NCBI GenBank assembly: GCA_947626135.1
Contig: CANQQZ010000004.1
Location: forward strand, 62,001 to 126,000
Reading direction: 5' to 3'
Length of the DNA stretch: 64,000 nt
Source: an uncultured Clostridia bacterium
GTDB taxonomy: Bacteria; Bacillota; Clostridia; UBA1381
Part shown: piece after piece, positions 1 through 9,867 of the stretch
Numbering within the stretch: position 1 is the first letter of the stretch
Layout: each line of letters starts with the position of its first letter
Position numbers and translations under genes: made by a program
The notes under the pieces: model-generated
What the model was told of the DNA's origin: nothing
Databases searched by the model: none
Seen by the model: only the letters and a program-made list of their open reading frames with translations

Positions 1-1225
1 CGGACGTATTCCCCGAAAGCTGCGTAAGCCAGTTTGTGTAATACCAGCCGACTCCCGGCTCTGTCTCCTCGGACGCTATCATGTAATCGGCATAGTCGCT
101 GAGCATCAGACCGTTTTCAAGCGTCGCCATAAGGCATGCGTCAAAGCCGATAAAATCGAAATCCACTCCCGCGTCCTTTAACGCGCGGTCGATACCGTCG
201 AGCGTCATGGAGCCGCTGTTGGGACGGCGCTGGTCATAGCCGTACCCGGTCAGCGAGCCGCCGCCGTGATCCCATAAAATAAGCTCGTTTCTGTTCGCGG
301 GGAAATTGCGCGCGCACCATTTTATGTACCCGGACAGCGTTTCCGGGCTTGTCATAGACCCGTCGCCCGCGTTTTGGTTAAGGCAGGTAAGCCCGCCGTT
401 CTTTATCTGATAAATCTGGTTCGTTCTGCTGCTTATAATATTATTTTTCCAGCCGGTGCAGCCTCCGGTAAACACTATAACGTTTACGCTATCGCCCAAA
501 TCAGCCGCAGCCATCTCCTGCAAATCGGCAGTCGCCATTCCGCCTCTCGACTCGAGATCCGTGCCGCACATATATACCATGACAGTCACGGTATCGTTGC
601 CGCCGCCTTTAATAACGGTACGCTTCTCGCGCGCGCCGTCCGCGACGGAATAATTGAGCGTTCCGGTATTGCCTCCGTTCCAGGGGCTGTTCGCGTAGCT
701 GCCGCCGGTTTGTCCGCCCATGAGCGACGAAAGGAGATCGCCTATGCCGTCCGATTGCTGCTGCGTGTAACCGCCGTAATCGGAATATCCGCCCGTGCCG
801 TAGGTGTAGCCGCCGTAAAGCGGCGACGAATTCGGCACTCCCGTACCGTACATTGAAAACATGTTTGAAATCATGCTGCATCCGCCCATAAGCAAGAAAA
901 CAACTATAATGACGATCAGGCACCCGCAGCCGCAGCCGCTGTTTCTGCGTCCGGCGGGAGTGCCCATAAACATGCCGCCCATGCCGTTCTGCGGACCGCC
1001 GTACATGCCGCCGCCCATGCCGCCGAGCAGACTGCCCAATATGCCCTTGTTTCCTTCGTTCCCGCTGCCGCCGGGGTTCCCGGCTCCTTCCTTCGGACGG
1101 TTCCCGTAACCGCCGGGATTTCCGACCGGTCCGCCTGTCCCCAGTCCGCTGCCGCGCCTGTGTACTCCCGTTCCTCCGCCTGTGACGTGCTTTTCACGCC
1201 CGCGGGGTCTGTTTTGCTTATCCAT
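1..1225 (-). CDS. Clostripain-family (peptidase C11) cysteine protease, N-terminal Gly-rich region plus TM segment; 3' end beyond window
   Basis: My own translation of the minus strand from ATG at 1225: MDKQNRPRGREKHV...GCGCGCLIVIIVVFLLMGGCSM...VTVMVYMCGTDLESRGGMATADLQEM...LILWDHGGGSLTGYGYD...FDFIGFDACLMATLENGL; His (WDHGGG) and Cys (FDACLMA) motifs of C11. Open to window edge, hence absent from ORF track. Confidence 0.9.
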   Translation of the reverse strand, partial: MDKQNRPRGREKHVTGGGTGVHRRGSGLGTGGPVGNPGGYGNRPKEGAGNPGGSGNEGNKGILGSLLGGMGGGMYGGPQNGMGGMFMGTPAGRRNSGCGCGCLIVIIVVFLLMGGCSMISNMFSMYGTGVPNSSPLYGGYTYGTGGYSDYGGYTQQQSDGIGDLLSSLMGGQTGGSYANSPWNGGNTGTLNYSVADGAREKRTVIKGGGNDTVTVMVYMCGTDLESRGGMATADLQEMAAADLGDSVNVIVFTGGCTGWKNNIISSRTNQIYQIKNGGLTCLNQNAGDGSMTSPETLSGYIKWCARNFPANRNELILWDHGGGSLTGYGYDQRRPNSGSMTLDGIDRALKDAGVDFDFIGFDACLMATLENGLMLSDYADYMIASEETEPGVGWYYTNWLTQLSGNTS

Positions 1226-1376
1226 AATCCCGCCACCTTCTTTAATTCATCAGTCTGTTACCTGCCGCGTGCCCGCTTAAGGCATAAATGCTCCGCAATA
1301 TATAATATCATATCATAATTTGACGAGCCGTACAAGAGAAAACTGCAAATATTACCCCGTTTTTATATGCGCGGGC

Positions 1377-1425
1377 AAAAAAATAACGTGTCAAGCCGCA
1401 CCGAGTGCGGCATGGCGCGTTATTT
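1377..1425 (-). terminator. Rho-independent terminator of MATE gene
   Basis: Minus strand AATAACGCG..GCCGCACTCGGTGCGGC..ACGTTATT followed by T run. Confidence 0.75.
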
Positions 1426-1440
1426 TCATTATATGCGCGG

Positions 1441-2823
1441 TCATGAGAGCCGCCGGTATGTCATTATAATCACCGCGGCGGACATTATAAACGTCAGCGC
1501 GTCGGACACCGGCATCGAGTACAAAACGCCGTCAAGACCGAAATATGCCGGCAAAATCAGCGCAAAGCCTACGCCGAAAACGATTTCCCTTACCATTGAC
1601 AGCATCGTTGACGCGGCAGCCCTTCCCATAGCCTGAAGGAATATAAACGCGGCTTTGTTCACACACGCGAAAATCATCATGCACAGGTAAATCCGAAACG
1701 ATTTTACGGCGAAATCGGTGTAGTACGCGCTCTCGTTCGCCGCGCCGAATACCGCGATAAGCTGACGCGGGCAAAGCTCGGCGATGAGCAGCGCCGCCGC
1801 TCCGACAGCCGCCTCGCACACGAGCAGCATGGTGAACAGCTTTTTCACTCTCGCATTCTCCCCCGCGCCCATATTAAAGCCGACTATCGGTATGCATCCC
1901 GCCGCCATGCCTACCACGATCGAGATAACAATCTGGAAGAATTTCATTACTATCCCGACGACCGCCATAGGTATCTGCGCGTACTGCGGCTGCGAAAAAA
2001 TCTCGTCCAGCGCGCCGTATTTTCTAATCATGTTGTTTATCGCAGCCATTGCCGCAACGAGCGAAATCTGCGACAGGAAGCTGCAAATACCGAGCGGTAT
2101 TATTTTGGCAATTACGCGCGCGCTGAGCTTAAAGCTGCGCCTTGTGAGCTTTACGGATTTTGTGTGAACGAGGTATGGCACCGCGAGCGCCGCCGTCACG
2201 ATTTGTCCCGCGACCGTCGCGGCAGCCGCGCCCGTCATTCCCCACCTGAATATAAATATGAAAACCGGATCGAGGATAATATTTATGACCGCGCCCGCGA
2301 GCGTCGATACCATTGCGAATTTGGGGCTTCCGTCCGAGCGTATGACGGGGTTCATAGCCTGACCAAACATATAGAACGGTATACCGAGCGTGATGCAGAA
2401 GAAATATTCCTTTGAATATTTAAACGTTTCCGCGTTGACCGTGCCGCCGAACGCGGTGACAAGAGGGTCCCGAAGCAGCAGATAAACGGCGCACAGCGCT
2501 ATGCCGCTTATCACGGACAGCACAACGGAGTTTCCGATACTCTTTTCCGCCGCTGCCTTATCCTGCCGTCCTAAGCTAAGGCTCACGAACGCACAGCAGC
2601 CGTCGCCTATCATTACGGCTATCGCAAGAGCGATGACAGTCAGCGGAAACACGACGGTGTTCGCCGCGTTTCCGTAAGAGCCGAGGTAGTCGGCGTTGGC
2701 GATAAATATCTGATCGACGATATTGTAGAGTGCGGCGACGAGCAGCGATATTATGCACGGTACGGCATATTTGCGCATAAGCGTTCCGACCCTTTCCTCC
2801 GCGAGATAGTTTGATTTTTCCAT
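1441..2823 (-). CDS. MATE-family efflux transporter
   Basis: MEKSNYLAEERVGTLMRKYAVPCIISLLVAALYNIVDQIFI...; start set at 2823 with AAGGAG 7 nt upstream rather than the longer ORF. Confidence 0.9.
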   Translation of the reverse strand: MEKSNYLAEERVGTLMRKYAVPCIISLLVAALYNIVDQIFIANADYLGSYGNAANTVVFPLTVIALAIAVMIGDGCCAFVSLSLGRQDKAAAEKSIGNSVVLSVISGIALCAVYLLLRDPLVTAFGGTVNAETFKYSKEYFFCITLGIPFYMFGQAMNPVIRSDGSPKFAMVSTLAGAVINIILDPVFIFIFRWGMTGAAAATVAGQIVTAALAVPYLVHTKSVKLTRRSFKLSARVIAKIIPLGICSFLSQISLVAAMAAINNMIRKYGALDEIFSQPQYAQIPMAVVGIVMKFFQIVISIVVGMAAGCIPIVGFNMGAGENARVKKLFTMLLVCEAAVGAAALLIAELCPRQLIAVFGAANESAYYTDFAVKSFRIYLCMMIFACVNKAAFIFLQAMGRAAASTMLSMVREIVFGVGFALILPAYFGLDGVLYSMPVSDALTFIMSAAVIIMTYRRLS

Positions 2824-2880
2824 TTTCATTCTCCTTCCGGCGCCGCATATCACATCTGCCGCCGCGTATTTTCTTACGAT

Positions 2881-2923
2881 AAAGAAAACGGCGCGTAAAT
2901 CCAATCTGGATTTACGCGCCGTT
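2881..2923 (-). terminator. Terminator of the CE4 gene
   Basis: Perfect 17-bp stem AACGGCGCGTAAATCCA-gat-TGGATTTACGCGCCGTT followed by TTCTTT on minus strand. Confidence 0.85.
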
Positions 2924-2994
2924 CCGCTACACGATGTATTAAGTTTAACATGAACGCCGCTTTTTTTCAAATGGTAAATTTGCACAAAATTTTA

Positions 2995-4290
2995 TCAGTT
3001 TTCCTCCTCGTCGGTATCCGAGCCTCCTCCCGATTCCGTTACGGAGGTGCCGTCAACCGACGTCCGTGTAGTCGAGCCGGAGCGCTGATTGTTTATAATA
3101 GAGCCGTCTCCGCTCAATCCGGAGCCGCCTTCCGAGCTGCTGCCGGAGCCGCCGCTTAAGCTGTCTCCCGAATCGGAATAGCCGCTCTCATCGTCATACG
3201 AGGAATCTATGTAAGCCGACGAGCTGTAATCGCTGCCGTCGTCATACGAGCCGCCGTCATCTTCGCTCACGTCGGAATACGCGCCGCCGTCCGCAGTCTG
3301 CGAACCGGTATACGAGGCGGCGATCGGCGTCGGCATTTCATCAAGCCGCTTAAACACGTATCCCTCCGACATAAGGTACTCGATAATCGCGCCGAGCCCC
3401 TCCGCCGTAGCGGTCTTTGCCGCCGCGTCATGCATAAGAACAACGGTGCTCGCGCTCGTATCAAGATTTTCCTGTAAATATTCCAGGAGCTCCTGAGAAT
3501 TTTTCTTTTTGCCCTCTGCGTCTCCGTTAAGGGAATTCCAGTCTATATAGTAAAAGCCGTTTATCGCGAGGGTGTGCTTATACGTCTGCTTTTCCGCCGC
3601 GTGATCCCCGGCGTTATAGCTGCCGCCCGGGAAGCGGAACAGCTTAAAGGGGTGATCGCCGTTCGTTATGTTTGTTATGATGTCCTCGGTCTGCTGAACC
3701 TCGTTCATAAACGATTCCTCGGTCGCATATAATGTCTCATAGTTGTGACCGTTCGAATGGTTCGCGATAAGGTGTCCCTCCTCGTAAACGCGGCGCGCAA
3801 GGTCGGGATATGAATTTATTGACGTGCCGAGCATGAAGAACGTCGCCTTAATATTATAGCGCCTGAGCGTGTCGAGAATTATCGGCGTGGTATTCTCTGC
3901 CGGACCGTCGTCAAAGGTGAGATACGCCGTTTTCTCCGCGCCGCTCTCGTCTATATCCATAATTATATCGAGCAGGTCGTTGTTTTCCTCGGGCGGGGGA
4001 AGCAGCGCCGCTGCGGAGGGCGACGGCGTCGGGGCAAGCGGGTCCGCGGTGGGCTCAGGCGTTACCTCAACAGCTGCGTCGGCATCGGAATTGCCCGTAT
4101 TTTCGCTGTTTTTGCCGCGGCATGATGCGAATGCCAGAATAATCAGGACTATTACCGCAATAAAAAGCACGAGCAAAAGCAGCGCGCGTATTCTCTTCTT
4201 TCGCCGTCTTTCACGTCTTCTGCGCTCCGCTCTGCGCGCTTCTATGCTTCTTTGTTGGTTTTTATTGGCAGCCACTTTAAATTCCCCCAT
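2995..4290 (-). CDS. Polysaccharide deacetylase (CE4), membrane-anchored, with Ser/Gly/Asp-rich C-terminal tail
   Basis: TAYLTFDDGPAENTTPIILDTLRRYNIKATFFMLG, H-x3-H type motif NHSNGHN, RFPGGSY; basic N-terminus + TM. Confidence 0.9.
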   Translation of the reverse strand: MGEFKVAANKNQQRSIEARRAERRRRERRRKKRIRALLLLVLFIAVIVLIILAFASCRGKNSENTGNSDADAAVEVTPEPTADPLAPTPSPSAAALLPPPEENNDLLDIIMDIDESGAEKTAYLTFDDGPAENTTPIILDTLRRYNIKATFFMLGTSINSYPDLARRVYEEGHLIANHSNGHNYETLYATEESFMNEVQQTEDIITNITNGDHPFKLFRFPGGSYNAGDHAAEKQTYKHTLAINGFYYIDWNSLNGDAEGKKKNSQELLEYLQENLDTSASTVVLMHDAAAKTATAEGLGAIIEYLMSEGYVFKRLDEMPTPIAASYTGSQTADGGAYSDVSEDDGGSYDDGSDYSSSAYIDSSYDDESGYSDSGDSLSGGSGSSSEGGSGLSGDGSIINNQRSGSTTRTSVDGTSVTESGGGSDTDEEEN

Positions 4291-4426
4291 TTTTCAGCAA
4301 ATATCGTACTTATATTTTATTATATACTATTTTTTTAAAAAATTCAACATTATTTTATACATATTTGAAAATATATTCCGCATATAAATGAAATATAACA
4401 AAAAACATATGGGAGGTCGTTTCAAA

Positions 4427-5230
4427 ATGAAAAAAATTATTGCCGCCGTCCTCGCGTCAGCCGCGCTCGTATGCGGAGGCTGCTCCGTCCCGACTTATGA
4501 GCCCGCCGAATATGATTCCTACGGCGAATTGTCGGACGAAGCGGTCAACTGGGGCTTTGTGAGACGGAAAAACTCCGCGCCCGAGGTCCTCCAAAGGGAC
4601 GTTGACATGCTCGAGGCTTATGACGGGTACTACATTGACGAGCGAAGACCGAAGGCGCTGTATCTTACGTTCGACGAGGGATATGAAAACGGCTACACGT
4701 CGAAGATCCTCGACGTTTTGCAGACCGCAAAGGTAAGCGCCGCGTTTTTCGTGACCGGTCCGTATCTGGAAAATCAGCCGGAGCTTATAGAGCGGATGAT
4801 ACGCGAGGGACACATTGTCGGCAATCACACGATAAACCACATAAACATGCCCTCCGCATCCGAGGAGGAAATAAAATCGGAGCTTGACGGACTTAACAAA
4901 ATGTGTATGGAAAAATACGGCTGCGATATGAGGTACGTCCGTCCTCCCGAGGGCATCTTTTCGGAAAAATCGCTTGCGATATCCCGCGATCTGGGCTATA
5001 AAACCATACTGTGGAGCTTTGCGTACAAGGATTGGGACGTTAACTCGCAGCAGGGGGCGCAGCACGCTTACGACAATGTCGTTCCCTATCTCCACGACGG
5101 CGCGATAATCCTGCTTCACGCGGTTTCCTCCGACAATGCCGGAGCGCTCGAGGACATTATAAATTATGCCCGGGAGCAGGGATATGAGTTCCGCTCGCTC
5201 GACGAGCTGGGAGCGCCGCAGCCCGAATAA
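4427..5230 (+). CDS. PdaA-like polysaccharide deacetylase, probable lipoprotein/secreted
   Basis: MKKIIAAVLASAALVCGGCS... KALYLTFDEGYENGYTSKILDVLQTAKVSAAFFVTGPYL...GNHTINH; start at 4427 has GGGAGGT upstream. Confidence 0.85.
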   Translation: MKKIIAAVLASAALVCGGCSVPTYEPAEYDSYGELSDEAVNWGFVRRKNSAPEVLQRDVDMLEAYDGYYIDERRPKALYLTFDEGYENGYTSKILDVLQTAKVSAAFFVTGPYLENQPELIERMIREGHIVGNHTINHINMPSASEEEIKSELDGLNKMCMEKYGCDMRYVRPPEGIFSEKSLAISRDLGYKTILWSFAYKDWDVNSQQGAQHAYDNVVPYLHDGAIILLHAVSSDNAGALEDIINYAREQGYEFRSLDELGAPQPE

Positions 5231-5343
5231 GACGCGCTGAAATAAATTTTTTGTAAAAAATGCCCGTAACCACTTTATTTTTCGGAAAAAGAGGTGTATA
5301 ATCAAAGATAGGTTTAAATAATCCGCGAAAAGGAGATACGATT

Positions 5344-8151
5344 ATGGATATAAGCTTTGATTTCGGCAGCAAGCCCCCTGCGGAAGGGTACATAAAAATA
5401 ACGGGACGGTCGCTTTACAGCGAGGAGCTCGGATACGGAATACTGCGCCGCGCGCAGGCGATGCTCAGAACGAGCGGCGAAAATCCCATCATGCGCGATT
5501 TCCTCATAATGGACCAGAACGCGTTCAAGGTTAAAATACCAAACGGCATGTACAAGGTTCGTATCGCGCTCGGCGACTACGAGGACGAGGGCGACGTGAC
5601 GACGGTGTTTAAAATCAACGGCGAGGAGCAGCACTCATGGGTACACGACAGCACCGTTATAGAGCGCTTCCACGAGGTAGAGGTGACAAACGGCGAGATC
5701 CTGTTCGAGTTCTCCGGCAAGCACCCCGCGCTTAACGCTATCGATATCGCGGCAAAGCGCTGGCTCAGGATGACTCCCGTTGAATGGAGCGCCTGCGCAA
5801 AGCCGGAATCCCCGTCTATTACGCTTACGTGGCCGCCCGTCGAGGGTTCTCACGGATATCAGATTACGCGCCGCAATATGCGCAATAACGAGCACGATAT
5901 AGTGCGCAACGTATACACCGAAAGCTATACGGATACCAATGTGCATCTTTGCAAAAAATATGAGTATAAGGTATACCCGCTGTATTCCAATAAATTCCGG
6001 GGCTCCAACCACAGCACCGTTATGGCGGAGGTCATCGACGGCGGCGAGGTAAAGGGTGAAATCACAAATCTGGAGGCGGTCACGCGCCTTAAGTCCGTTA
6101 CCCTGCTCTGGGACAGCACCTATGACGCGGCATTTTATAATATTTATCAAAAGGCGCCGTATGGCAAGGAAAAGCTTATCGGCACGACGCGCGAATGCCG
6201 CTTTATCGACGCGGACGTCGATACGGTCGTTCCGTTTACATACACGGTAGTGGCGTGTACGCCCCACGGCTATTCCAAGCCCTATACCGTCGAAAGCTAC
6301 GTGTTCGACAAGCCGATGAAAAAGAAAATGGAGACCCTCGACCGTGCGCTCGTAGCCGTTCCCACGAAGGACGGAGTGTTCCTGAGCTGGCGTATTCAGG
6401 CATATGAATACAGGCGCGGCATGAATTTCGTGCTGTTCAGAAACGGCGAGAAAATCACCGGCATTATAGACGGCGCGACAAATTATCTTGACAGGGACGG
6501 CAAAAAGGGCGATATATATACTGTTAAAGCCGTGCTTGACGGCAAAATGGAAAAGGACGGCTACAGCGCCGCCGTATGGGATAAGGAATATTTATCGATA
6601 CCGCTTGACAAGCCCGACGATTTTATATCGCCGCGCGGGCGCGTGCATGAATATACAGCCAACGACGCGTCGATAGCCGATCTCGACGGCGACGGCGAAT
6701 ATGAGATAATCCTGCGCTGGGACGCCAACGGAAAGGACAATTCCCACAAGGGCTTCAGCGGCAACTGCATTCTCGACGCGTATAAGCTGAACGGCAAAAA
6801 GCTCTGGCGCATAGATTTGGGCAGAAATATCCGCGCGGGTCAGCATTATACGCAGTTTATGGTTTACGATTTCAATAACGACGGCAAAGCGGAGCTGATA
6901 TGCAAGACCGCCGACGGCACGGTCGACGGCGTGGGCAACGTTATCGGCACCGCATCCGCCGACTACCGCAACAGCGACGGCTTCATTCTCGAGGGACGCG
7001 AGTTCCTGACGCTTTTCAGAGGCGATACGGGCGAAATAATGGACAGCGTGGAATACGACCCGCCGCGCGGAAACGTCGCCGACTGGGGAGACAGCTGGGG
7101 AAACCGCTGCGACCGCTATCTGGCGTGCGTGGCGTATCTGGACGGCGTGAACCCGAGCGTGGTTATGTGCCGCGGCTATTATGACCACGGCAGACCGACG
7201 TATCTTGTGGCATGGGACATTATCGACAACAAGCTCGTTAAACGCTGGAAATTCGTCGCGGACAAAACTCATAATATAGAATACACCTTCCAGGGCAATC
7301 ATAACCTTGGCGTGGGCGACGTTGACGGCGACGGCAAGGATGAAATCATTTACGGCTCTATGGCTGTGGACCATGACGGTACCGGAATGTACACGACCGG
7401 TCTTATGCACGGCGACTGCATAAACGTCGGCAAGTTCCGCCCCGACAGCAAGGGTCTTGACTGCTTCCAGATACATGAGGAAATGGAAGCCGAATACGGC
7501 TATGAGGTCCATGACCCCGCCACGGGCGAAATCAAATGGGGCAAATTCACCGGACGCGATACCACCCGCGGTCTGTGCGCGAAAATAGACCCGCGCTATC
7601 CCGGCAACCAGTGCTGGGTAATGGACGACGGCATATTTACTATGGACGGCGAAATGATAAACGAAAAGGGACCCGAGTCCATAAACTTCGCCATCTGGTG
7701 GGACGGCGATCTGATACGCGAGCTTCTCGACCACGAATTTGACGAAACGATACGCTGCGGACGCCCCAAAATTTATAAATGGGATTATGAAAACAACAAG
7801 CTGATAACTATCCTCGACCCCGCCGGGACATTATCCAACAACTGGAAAAAAGGCACTCCCTGTATCCAGGCGGATATATTCGGCGACTGGCGCGAGGAGG
7901 TTATCTGGCGCAACTGGGACGATACGGAGCTTCGTATCTACACCACCACCGACCTCACGGAGCATAAAATTTACACGCTTATGCATGACCATGTGTACAG
8001 GCTGTCGGTGGCATGGCAGAATACGGCGTATAATCAGTGTACTCAGACCGGTTTTTACATCGGACCGGATATGAAGGAGCTTCCCGTGCCCGACCATGAT
8101 TACGTCAGAGGTGAAATCCTGCCGGAATTTACGGAGGAAATCGACGAATAA
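5344..8151 (+). CDS. Rhamnogalacturonan lyase, PL11 family, without signal peptide
   Basis: N-terminal FDFGSKPPAEGYIKI module, Fn3-like region, then ASIADLDGDGEYEIILRWDANGKDNSHKGFSGNCILDAYKLNGKKLWRIDLGRNIRAGQHYTQFMVYDFNNDGKAELICKTADGT, typical of YesW/YesX-type PL11. Confidence 0.92.
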   Translation: MDISFDFGSKPPAEGYIKITGRSLYSEELGYGILRRAQAMLRTSGENPIMRDFLIMDQNAFKVKIPNGMYKVRIALGDYEDEGDVTTVFKINGEEQHSWVHDSTVIERFHEVEVTNGEILFEFSGKHPALNAIDIAAKRWLRMTPVEWSACAKPESPSITLTWPPVEGSHGYQITRRNMRNNEHDIVRNVYTESYTDTNVHLCKKYEYKVYPLYSNKFRGSNHSTVMAEVIDGGEVKGEITNLEAVTRLKSVTLLWDSTYDAAFYNIYQKAPYGKEKLIGTTRECRFIDADVDTVVPFTYTVVACTPHGYSKPYTVESYVFDKPMKKKMETLDRALVAVPTKDGVFLSWRIQAYEYRRGMNFVLFRNGEKITGIIDGATNYLDRDGKKGDIYTVKAVLDGKMEKDGYSAAVWDKEYLSIPLDKPDDFISPRGRVHEYTANDASIADLDGDGEYEIILRWDANGKDNSHKGFSGNCILDAYKLNGKKLWRIDLGRNIRAGQHYTQFMVYDFNNDGKAELICKTADGTVDGVGNVIGTASADYRNSDGFILEGREFLTLFRGDTGEIMDSVEYDPPRGNVADWGDSWGNRCDRYLACVAYLDGVNPSVVMCRGYYDHGRPTYLVAWDIIDNKLVKRWKFVADKTHNIEYTFQGNHNLGVGDVDGDGKDEIIYGSMAVDHDGTGMYTTGLMHGDCINVGKFRPDSKGLDCFQIHEEMEAEYGYEVHDPATGEIKWGKFTGRDTTRGLCAKIDPRYPGNQCWVMDDGIFTMDGEMINEKGPESINFAIWWDGDLIRELLDHEFDETIRCGRPKIYKWDYENNKLITILDPAGTLSNNWKKGTPCIQADIFGDWREEVIWRNWDDTELRIYTTTDLTEHKIYTLMHDHVYRLSVAWQNTAYNQCTQTGFYIGPDMKELPVPDHDYVRGEILPEFTEEIDE

Positions 8152-8242
8152 TTACAAATTTGTGCAAAATGTATCATTTTCATTACAAAATGGTTACATT
8201 TTCATGTAATATATAAAAAATAAAAAAATTTACAAAATTATG

Positions 8243-8271
8243 TTGACCTTTTTGAAAAATTAGGATAAAAT
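8243..8271 (+). promoter_or_regulatory. Sigma-A-type promoter for rsmD operon
   Basis: TTGACC-17-TAAAAT. Confidence 0.65.
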
Positions 8272-8298
8272 ATACAAGTGTAACATGGAGGACAGCGC

Positions 8299-8841
8299 AT
8301 GCGGATAATAGCCGGCGAGCGCAGAGGACTGAAGCTCGCGGAATTTGCGGGCAGCGACGTAAGACCTACGACCGACCGCGTTAAGGAGTCTATTTTCAAT
8401 ATTATTCAGGCGTTCATACCGGACGCCAGCGTGCTGGATTTGTTTGCCGGCAGCGGGGCGCTGAGCCTCGAGGCTCTCTCAAGGGGCGCCGCTTCGGCTG
8501 TGTGCGTTGACACCGACCCGCGTTCGATCGCGATCGCGCGCGCAAACGCCGACGCCGCCGGATATTCGGACAAATGTATGTTTATAAACCGTTCATGCTT
8601 CGATTTTCTCGAAAAAGCGGACAAGCGGTTCGATATCATTTTCCTCGATCCTCCGTATAACAAGGGCTTTATAGAGCCGGTGCTGGCAAAAATAAACGAA
8701 AAACGCGTTTTAAACGACGGCGGAATAATCGTTCTCGAAAGCGACGGGACCGATTTTCACGGAGAAGCAGGCGGCGTTTCGGTATACAGGCAGCGCAGAT
8801 ACGGACGGACATATGTCACAGTGTATATTCGGGAAGGATAA
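8299..8841 (+). CDS. rsmD: 16S rRNA (guanine(966)-N(2))-methyltransferase
   Basis: [16 protein letters not shown]...[40 protein letters not shown]; adjacent to coaD. Confidence 0.95.
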   Translation: MRIIAGERRGLKLAEFAGSDVRPTTDRVKESIFNIIQAFIPDASVLDLFAGSGALSLEALSRGAASAVCVDTDPRSIAIARANADAAGYSDKCMFINRSCFDFLEKADKRFDIIFLDPPYNKGFIEPVLAKINEKRVLNDGGIIVLESDGTDFHGEAGGVSVYRQRRYGRTYVTVYIREG

Positions 8842-8848
8842 ACAACAA

Positions 8849-9328
8849 ATGAAGGTTGCGGTTTACCCGGGCAGCTTTGACCCGGTAACTAACGGACATC
8901 TTGACATAATAGAGCGCGCCGCCGGAGTATGCGACAAGGTGGTCGTCGGAGTTTTGAACAATACGAGCAAAACGCCGATGTTTTCCGCCGAAGAACGCGT
9001 GGACATGCTCAAGGGCGTGACCCGCGGGCTTAAAAACGTGGAAGTGGACAGCTTCTCGGGGCTGCTGGTGGATTTTGCCGAGTCCCACGGCGCGAAGGTC
9101 ATCATAAAGGGTCTGAGAACCGTCGCGGATTTCGAATACGAGTTCCAGATGGCGCTTTTGAACAAAACGCTCAATCAGAATATTGAAACAATGTTTATGA
9201 TGACGAACTCGAAATATTCCTACATAAGCTCCAGCATGGTAAAGGAGCTTGCCGGGTTTAACGGAGACTTGACGGGACTGGTTCCCGCTCAAATTATAAA
9301 TAAAATAAAGCAAAAATATACCGGTTGA
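8849..9328 (+). CDS. coaD: Pantetheine-phosphate adenylyltransferase
   Basis: [36 protein letters not shown]. Confidence 0.97.
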   Translation: MKVAVYPGSFDPVTNGHLDIIERAAGVCDKVVVGVLNNTSKTPMFSAEERVDMLKGVTRGLKNVEVDSFSGLLVDFAESHGAKVIIKGLRTVADFEYEFQMALLNKTLNQNIETMFMMTNSKYSYISSSMVKELAGFNGDLTGLVPAQIINKIKQKYTG

Positions 9329-9344
9329 AAGGGTGGTTTAAGTA

Positions 9345-9800
9345 ATGGATATGGAAATGGATATCATGGAGATTATCGACATGATGGAGGAAACAATCGA
9401 CAAAGCCTCCGCCGTTCCGCTTACCGGCAAGGTAATGATTGACAAAGAGGAGCTGCTTGACTACATTCAGGAAATACGCCTTTTATACCCCGACGAGCTC
9501 AAGGAAGCAAAGTGGGTCAAGGAGGAAAGACAGAGAATTTTATCCGAAGCCGAAAGCAGAGCCGAGGCGATAAGAAAGAGCGCCGAGGAAACTCAGATGC
9601 AGCTTATCGACGAGCATGAGATTACAAAGTGCGCTTACGATAAGGCAAACGAGCTTGTCAACAGCGCTACGGCAAAGGCTATGGACATCAAGACCGACAC
9701 CGACCAGTATGTTGACGATATATTAAACGATGTTGAGCACCGTCTCGATCTTCTTATCCGCAAGGTTCGCGAGGACAGAGGATATTTTAATAATAACTGA
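9345..9800 (+). CDS. Coiled-coil protein (V-type ATPase subunit/DivIVA-like hypothetical) downstream of coaD
   Basis: Long charged coiled coil ...EERQRILSEAESRAEAIRKSAEETQMQ...; good RBS and operon position. Confidence 0.75.
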   Translation: MDMEMDIMEIIDMMEETIDKASAVPLTGKVMIDKEELLDYIQEIRLLYPDELKEAKWVKEERQRILSEAESRAEAIRKSAEETQMQLIDEHEITKCAYDKANELVNSATAKAMDIKTDTDQYVDDILNDVEHRLDLLIRKVREDRGYFNNN

Positions 9801-9867
9801 TGCAACATAAAACGCGCAGAGCCGGATTTTTGTTCGGCTCTGTTTAAGTTTAAAGGAGGAATAAAAA

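Noticed and set aside
456-1236. ORFs 374-856, 456-653, 609-923, 861-1109, 916-1236
   Set aside because: Alternative frames over the truncated C11 protease CDS, which the track could not list because its stop is outside the window.
4457-5305. 282-aa minus-strand ORF opposite PdaA-like gene
   Set aside because: Antisense shadow of a clear CE4 domain.
6592-7734. 380-aa minus-strand ORF opposite PL11
   Set aside because: Shadow ORF antisense to a well-supported PL11 lyase; composition (Ala/Val/His-rich) and lack of motifs typical of antisense frames in this GC-rich coding DNA.
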